64,000 bases of DNA. Source: Gongronella butleri (lineage: Eukaryota > Mucoromycota > Mucoromycetes > Mucorales > Cunninghamellaceae). Shown here piece by piece: positions 57,650 through 64,000 of this stretch (position 1 is the stretch's first letter; every line of letters starts with the position of its first letter). Below the pieces are notes generated by a model. That model was given only the letters and a program-made list of their open reading frames with translations, did no database searches and was not told where the DNA came from. The stretch covers positions 372,001-436,000 of the forward strand of contig JAIWZP010000015.1 of assembly GCA_025201375.1 (NCBI GenBank), given 5' to 3'. Both the position numbers and the translations under genes were made by a program.

Positions 57650-58634
57650 ATGCATTCCATTGCGCTTGGCCTTCTTTGCTTGACCAGTCTGGTGACCTTG
57701 ACGCGCGCCAACATGGCGCCGTCGTATCCCGAGCCGGGCACCGTGTGGAAAGAGAACCAGGAATACGAAATCCAATGGAGTAAATGGGGGAAAAATTGCA
57801 AATTGTGCGCCTAGAAAGCAAAATTGACGCGTGTCATTTTCTCTAGATGACGACGCTGCCAAGCCATCGATGGCCGACACGTGGAAGAACTTCCGCATTG
57901 GTGGGTGTTTTAGAAAAAATAACACAATGAAAAAGGCAACTCACCGTGTTCCCAATTAGACTTGATGACGGGCGAGGATGAAAACCAAGTGACCCTTGGC
58001 ACTGTCGCGGAAAATGTCAACCCGGCCGACAAGAAGATCAAGATCAAAGCACCCGTCGTCGAACCGCACGCACCAATTTACTTTTTCATGTTCTCAAATG
58101 GTAAAATTTCATAGAAAAAGGCATAAAAACGCGCCTCTGACGCGCATTGAGTGTCCATAGATCAAGGCGAATTCGCATGGACGACGCGTTTTGCCATTGT
58201 TGGCGCCGATGGCAAGCAAAAGGCGCCTGAAAAGTCGGTGCAGCCCAATGGTAACAAAAAAAAAAAAAAGAGAAAACCATAAGCTCATTTTCTTATATTT
58301 TTCTATAGGTCAAAAGATTCCCTGGGGCGTGGGCAAATTGATGGCCGAGCCACTGAGCCCTGTGAACGGTCGTGTGGTCATGGCCGCAAGTGCGTCAAGC
58401 ACGTCATCGATGTCTGGCTCCATGTCGTCCATGAACGCGTCCATGAGCGCATCAGGCTCGAGCAGCATGATTTCTGCGACGGGCACCGTGTCATCGCGCG
58501 TGTCGCCCTCGCTACAGGCCGTTGCATCAGGAAAAAAGGCCGGTGTCGCCAAAAACAATGGCATCAGCACCACTTCCGTGTCCATGGCGCTCGTTGCTGG
58601 CATGATGGCTGTCTCCATGACCTTCCTGGCCTAA
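57650..58634 (+). CDS. Secreted Kre9/Knh1-like GPI-anchored cell-surface protein
   Basis: Probably a cell-wall or plasma-membrane surface protein. Five exons: 57650-57779, 57847-57900, 57960-58100, 58161-58250, 58309-58634, giving 246 aa. Signal peptide MHSIALGLLCLTSLVTLTRA at 1-20. The N-terminal domain (about 25-130) has the pattern of the Kre9/Knh1 beta-sandwich family: YPEPGTVWKENQEYEIQWSK, WKNFRIDLMTGEDENQVTLG, YFFMFSNDQGEFAWTTRFAI. The later part is Ser/Met/Ala-rich (likely O-mannosylated). The hydrophobic C-terminus (VSMALVAGMMAVSMTFLA) is a GPI attachment signal. In-frame starts upstream at 57413 were rejected because they bury the signal peptide. Confidence 0.88.
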
Positions 58635-58836
58635 AAAAGAAAGAATCATCATATCCCCATTTTGCCTTGGTGGGCAAACTCGCCCAAAATAAAGAAATGA
58701 TCCGAAAAATAGGCTTTTACTTTGAAAAAAAAAGGGGGGGGGATGCAGGATGAATGGGATTGGGGGGATGGAGGGGGTGATCAAAGGACGAGAAAGAAAA
58801 AATAAAGGAAAAAGAGGGGAAAGGGGAGGGGGGCAT

Positions 58837-60706
<1,870 letters not shown>

Positions 60707-60941
60707 TCTACACGTGTTAGATTCGGGGCGGTTGAAAAAAAAAGTGGAAAAGAACGAAAAACAAGAAAAGAAAAGAGTTGCTTTATTATTTTTGGGTGGC
60801 GCCCGAGTGTGTTTGTGCGTGCGCGCTCTTTGATTTTTTTTTTTTTTCAGTGCACTTTTTGTGTCACCGCCTGCTATTTTGTCCTCCATTTTTTTGCATG
60901 ACGGATGGCAAATTCCATCGACAATCCTCCATGGAAACGCT

Positions 60942-61325
60942 TTATGCGCCCGTGTCGGTCATGTCCTTGCTGACATCTACTGAATGCAAGTCGCTTGTGC
61001 CCATGGGATCGGTCCAATGGCCCAGAGTTGCCGGCTGTGGCTCGTTTCGCATGGGATCGTGCATAAACGTCGCCATTGACGACGCTGCGCCGCCACCTGG
61101 AGCACGATGACGCGACTCCGTGTCGGTGGCATCGCCCATGTTGCTCAAATGCCCGTGTCGACCGCCCAGGGGGTCCATGGGATCCACACCAAAGCACGGC
61201 GGCGTGCCCGTGTGCGTCGGATCGGCTGCAAACTTGGCCGCCGCCGCACCACCAGCACCAATTCCTACCGCCGCACGCGCCGACGCCTTATCATCATTGA
61301 CTTTGCGATGAAAAATGTTGACCAT
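60942..61325 (-). CDS. Hypothetical 127-aa protein, single exon
   Basis: ATG at 61325 opens MVNIFHRKVNDDKASARAAV, followed by GIGAGGAAAAKFAADPTHTG, then FGVDPMDPLGGRHGHLSNM, and ends SVDVSKDMTDTGA. The composition is Gly/Ala/Asp/His/Met-rich with no hydrophobic segment, probably disordered. The frame extends upstream to 61550, but those residues are T-tract derived. Stop codon to RVB2 start is 235 bp. Unknown family; called because the frame is clean and the composition differs from surrounding intergenic frames. Confidence 0.5.
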   Translation of the reverse strand: MVNIFHRKVNDDKASARAAVGIGAGGAAAAKFAADPTHTGTPPCFGVDPMDPLGGRHGHLSNMGDATDTESRHRAPGGGAASSMATFMHDPMRNEPQPATLGHWTDPMGTSDLHSVDVSKDMTDTGA

Positions 61326-61811
61326 GTTAAAAAAAAGGAGAAATTCAATGGAAAAGAAAAAGCAAAATGCCAAATTCAGTGCTTCAATCGATTTTGGTAG
61401 CACACAGACCCATGCTGCTGGTGCCGTTCTCCCTCCACCCATGACCCAAGCTGACAGATTTGTCATCCGGTCGGCGGTGTTTATTTTGACGTTCCATGTG
61501 CAGAGCTTAATTTTCAACCTCCCCTTCATGCGAACTACTGATGAAAACATCTCTCTTCGTAATATCCATTTCTACCATGTCCGAAAAAAATAAAAAGCAA
61601 AGAAATCGACCAGCTCATTCTGCGAGAAACGCGAAAACTGATGAGTTTAGCCGTTTGATGCGATTGCGCGGTGAATTCTTGATCGATGCACCTTAAAGTT
61701 GGGTCAGCTGTTCCTTGTAGTATTGAAACCATTTTATCAGTACTTAGCTAGTTATCCCGGAGAAATTCATCAAGAATGGATCCATAATTGACAAAATAAC
61801 GCACATTTTTG
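61326..61811. other. Intergenic, no gene recognised
   Basis: Upstream flank of the 127-aa gene up to the hAT-type insertion. No repeats or ORFs of note. Confidence 0.4.
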
Positions 61812-61819
61812 GTCATTGC

Positions 61820-62288
61820 TAGGGTTGTTAATTCGAGCGAGCGAGACGAGATTCACCTTGTCTCGTCTCGTCTCGTCAATATTTTGGGTCATCTCGATCT
61901 CGATCGAGATTCTCCTAGGCGAGATCGAGCGAGATTCGAGCGAGATTCGAGAATGTCACATGACAAAACTCGAGCATTTTTCTTCAAAACTTTGTCTGGT
62001 GGGGTGAAAAAATCCACCAAAAAAAGTCGACACAAAGACAAGAGTTGAACCTTTCACATCCTGAGTGCCAAGACAAAGCTTTTTCCCATTGCACCACACC
62101 ACTAATCTAAAATACATGATGAAACATTACACCTAACCTAATTTTTTTTTGTTCGAGATTCGAGCGAGACGAGCGAGATTTTACTTTCTTGTCGATCGAG
62201 ACGAGCGAGATTCAGGTCGTCTCGATCGTCTCGATCTCGTCTCGAACCCTCGAGATTTTCGAGCGAGATTCTCGATTTAACATCCCTA
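61820..62288. mobile_element. Non-autonomous hAT-type element with 8-bp target duplication
   Basis: The 469-bp element starts TAGGGTTGTTAA and ends TTAACATCCCTA, giving terminal inverted repeats with one mismatch in 12. GTCATTGC is duplicated at 61812-61819 and 62289-62296. An 8-bp target duplication plus TAGGG-type ends is the hAT signature. Both subterminal regions (61830-61950, 62150-62280) are packed with CGAGCGAGA and TCTCGTCTCG units in both orientations, candidate transposase-binding repeats. No transposase frame. The perfect duplication suggests recent insertion. Confidence 0.88.
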
Positions 62289-62296
62289 GTCATTGC

Positions 62297-63856
62297 TCGA
62301 CGAGAACTTAACCAATCTCAGAAACTTCTGCACGAAAAAATAGAGAAAACTAAGAAAATTGCGGGCACCTGGTTCAGAGACTGGTTCAGTTGAGATGTCG
62401 AGCAACTTGCTGATGAAAGCCTGATTTTTGCGCCAAGTTTGTTTCACTCTTGCAGAGTTGCACTTTTTGTTCAGCGACCTTGCTTGCTTGTTCACAAATG
62501 CCAGGATTTTGTCCAGGCTGCGCGTTTCGTGCTTTTGGCTTTGAACCCATTCAATCACATGCATTTTGACTCATCCTTGTGCGACAAGATGGAACGGCGC
62601 TTGTTGTGCTGGCCCTGCTCAGAAAAACAAAAACTGAGGAGGATTTTGATGCTTTGTCTGTCCAATGCTTTTTGGCGACATTTATTGCTACTACTGCAGC
62701 TGTTGCAGACATGCACCACATGCCCTCGTGGCTCGTGCGGGACTACCTACAGTAGTACTATATGATGAATGATGATGCAGTAGGCCGCACATCATGCAAT
62801 TTTGGGCATCCATCGGAGACTGGACGACAGCAGCATGGGCCAAATGAGCTACTACACGAATTATCGCATGCGCCAACGAACTTTTATCAAGCAAGTTGGT
62901 AGAAACCCTGAGCTCGCATCCGGCATTCCAGCTTTCGGCGCCTAATGCATGCAACCACTGTCGATAGCGTACGTTGAATTTTCCGGGATCAAATACCCCC
63001 GACCCCCCGACCCCAGCTACACCCAGGTTTTGGCCAATCACGATGAAGCTGCAAATGGCGTTTTATATGTTTTCAAGGGCGTAGAAACTCATGGCGGTAT
63101 TTAAATTACGTGTCCATTTGCTGGGTTTTGAGTACTTAGAGATTTGGCTCAAATGCTGCGGTTTGCTCTAATGGAAGTACCTCAAAATCTGCTTAAATCG
63201 CCATTTTGTCACACGGGTTCGATGTAAAATTTAATTTAGAATCGAATAAAGTTCTCACACGATGTCCGTTAACTTAGTAAAATTTCGAGATAATCGCAAT
63301 TTACGACATTTTGGCCGATTTTGATTTTTGGCGGTAAATGTGCGATTTTTTCACGTTTTTATTAAGAGAGCATGGTCGAAAGTAACACCATTCGATTCCA
63401 AATCAAATTTTACATTCAGGAGGGGCGTCGCGTTGTAGCCTCTAAGTGCACTTCCTAGGCGTCTAGCAAGATATTAAAACGTCTTTACCAGCCAAGTACA
63501 GTATTTGATCCCGAAAAATTCAACATACTGTCGGCTGTCAAATTTGGCATTGATCTGGATGATGCGCAGCAGATCAGACCTGCATTTAAGCTCAGTTGCA
63601 CACACGCTCTGACTGTAATGCCTGACATCTAATTCGCCTCATAGCCTATTTCCATAGCCTATTTAAACGTCTCTTTCCCCTCTATTTTCCCTTTCTTTTC
63701 TCTCTCTCTCACTTTTGACATAAAAAGCTACCTTTAGTCCTATCATTTGTCCTTTCTCATTCACATAGGCTATTTAAATGCGACTCGAAAAAAGATAATC
63801 ATTTTTTGCCATCTTACTGTACAATATTTCATTTCCCTTTTTTTTGACAAGAAGCA
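62297..63856. other. Intergenic, repeat-like
   Basis: No gene recognised. A 15-17 bp block is present inverted: TTGAATTTTCCGGGATCAAA (about 62973) and TTTGATCCCGAAAAATTCAA (about 63506), separated by about 530 bp, so a palindromic repeat unit may lie between. TACTGTA/TACAGTA recur at 62747, 63498 and 63817. A CT-rich leader (63670-63715) precedes the next ATG. Confidence 0.4.
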
Positions 63857-64000
63857 ATGCCCTCTCTTCGATCCTCCAAGAAGCAATCCACTCCTTCTCA
63901 AGGCGCCACAAGGGCGATGACGCGCGATCGGGCTGCTGCGCAGGTGGACACCCAAGAAGAACAAGATGATGTGGTGGTGGTGGCAGATGAAGTGCATGAT
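63857..64000 (+). CDS. Start of an unknown gene (partial, runs off the right edge)
   Basis: ATG at 63857, 48 codons open to the window end: MPSLRSSKKQSTPSQGATRA, then MTRDRAAAQVDTQEEQDDVV and an acidic/Val stretch. The N-terminus is charged and disordered with no domain yet. It follows a CT-rich leader and a T-run, like other genes here. It could also be the first ORF of a repeat-borne element. Confidence 0.4.
   Translation, partial: MPSLRSSKKQSTPSQGATRAMTRDRAAAQVDTQEEQDDVVVVADEVHD

Overview
The window reads as nuclear DNA of an intron-rich early-diverging fungus, most likely Mucoromycota (Mucorales-like). The evidence is many short GT-AG introns (about 40-100 bp) carrying long A/T homopolymers, fungal families (V-ATPase subunit F, Zim17, a Kre9/Knh1-like GPI protein, AIM24), a DIRS-type retroelement fragment and a Fanzor gene. 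The phylum is inferred; nothing here is diagnostic of a species.

Layout. 1-7.7 kb: start of an ARID protein (-), a MYSM1-type Myb/JAMM deubiquitinase (-), DCN1 (-), and AIM24 (+) divergent from DCN1. 7.7-14.3 kb: a gene-poor repeat island with a decayed DIRS fragment, a small ORF with a 17-residue triple repeat, a degenerate tandem array and one copy of a 0.75-kb dispersed repeat. 14.3-22 kb: cactin (-), a hypothetical protein (-), V-ATPase subunit F (+) and a NOT1 homologue carrying only the C-terminal half (-). 23.2 kb: tRNA-Glu(UUC). 24.9-29.1 kb: Zim17, IFRD-like and bHLH genes (all +). 29-35.3 kb: a second repeat-rich stretch with the other copy of the dispersed repeat, split by a 410-bp inverted-repeat insertion. 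35.4-45.3 kb: WDR48 (+), RNA polymerase III subunit RPC3 (-), and a complete 1005-codon Fanzor1-type RNA-guided nuclease gene in six exons (-). 47.9-61.3 kb: RhoGEF (-), an Asx-homology protein (+), a 69-aa protein (-), a GPI-anchored protein (+), RVB2 (-) and a hypothetical protein (-). 61.8-64 kb: a non-autonomous hAT element with a perfect 8-bp target duplication, further repeats, and the start of another gene.

The genes are mostly unrelated housekeeping functions. Ubiquitin and chromatin control is well represented: the MYSM1-like JAMM protease, DCN1 (cullin neddylation), WDR48 (activator of USP-type deubiquitinases), an Asx-homology protein, RVB2 and an ARID protein. The most notable locus is the Fanzor gene at 41798-45251. 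Its reading frame survives five introns and the predicted RuvC catalytic residues and zinc ribbon are all present. It lies 435 bp upstream of the RPC3 start codon.

Gene models were spliced by eye. Where exon ends are listed, reading phase was checked across every junction.
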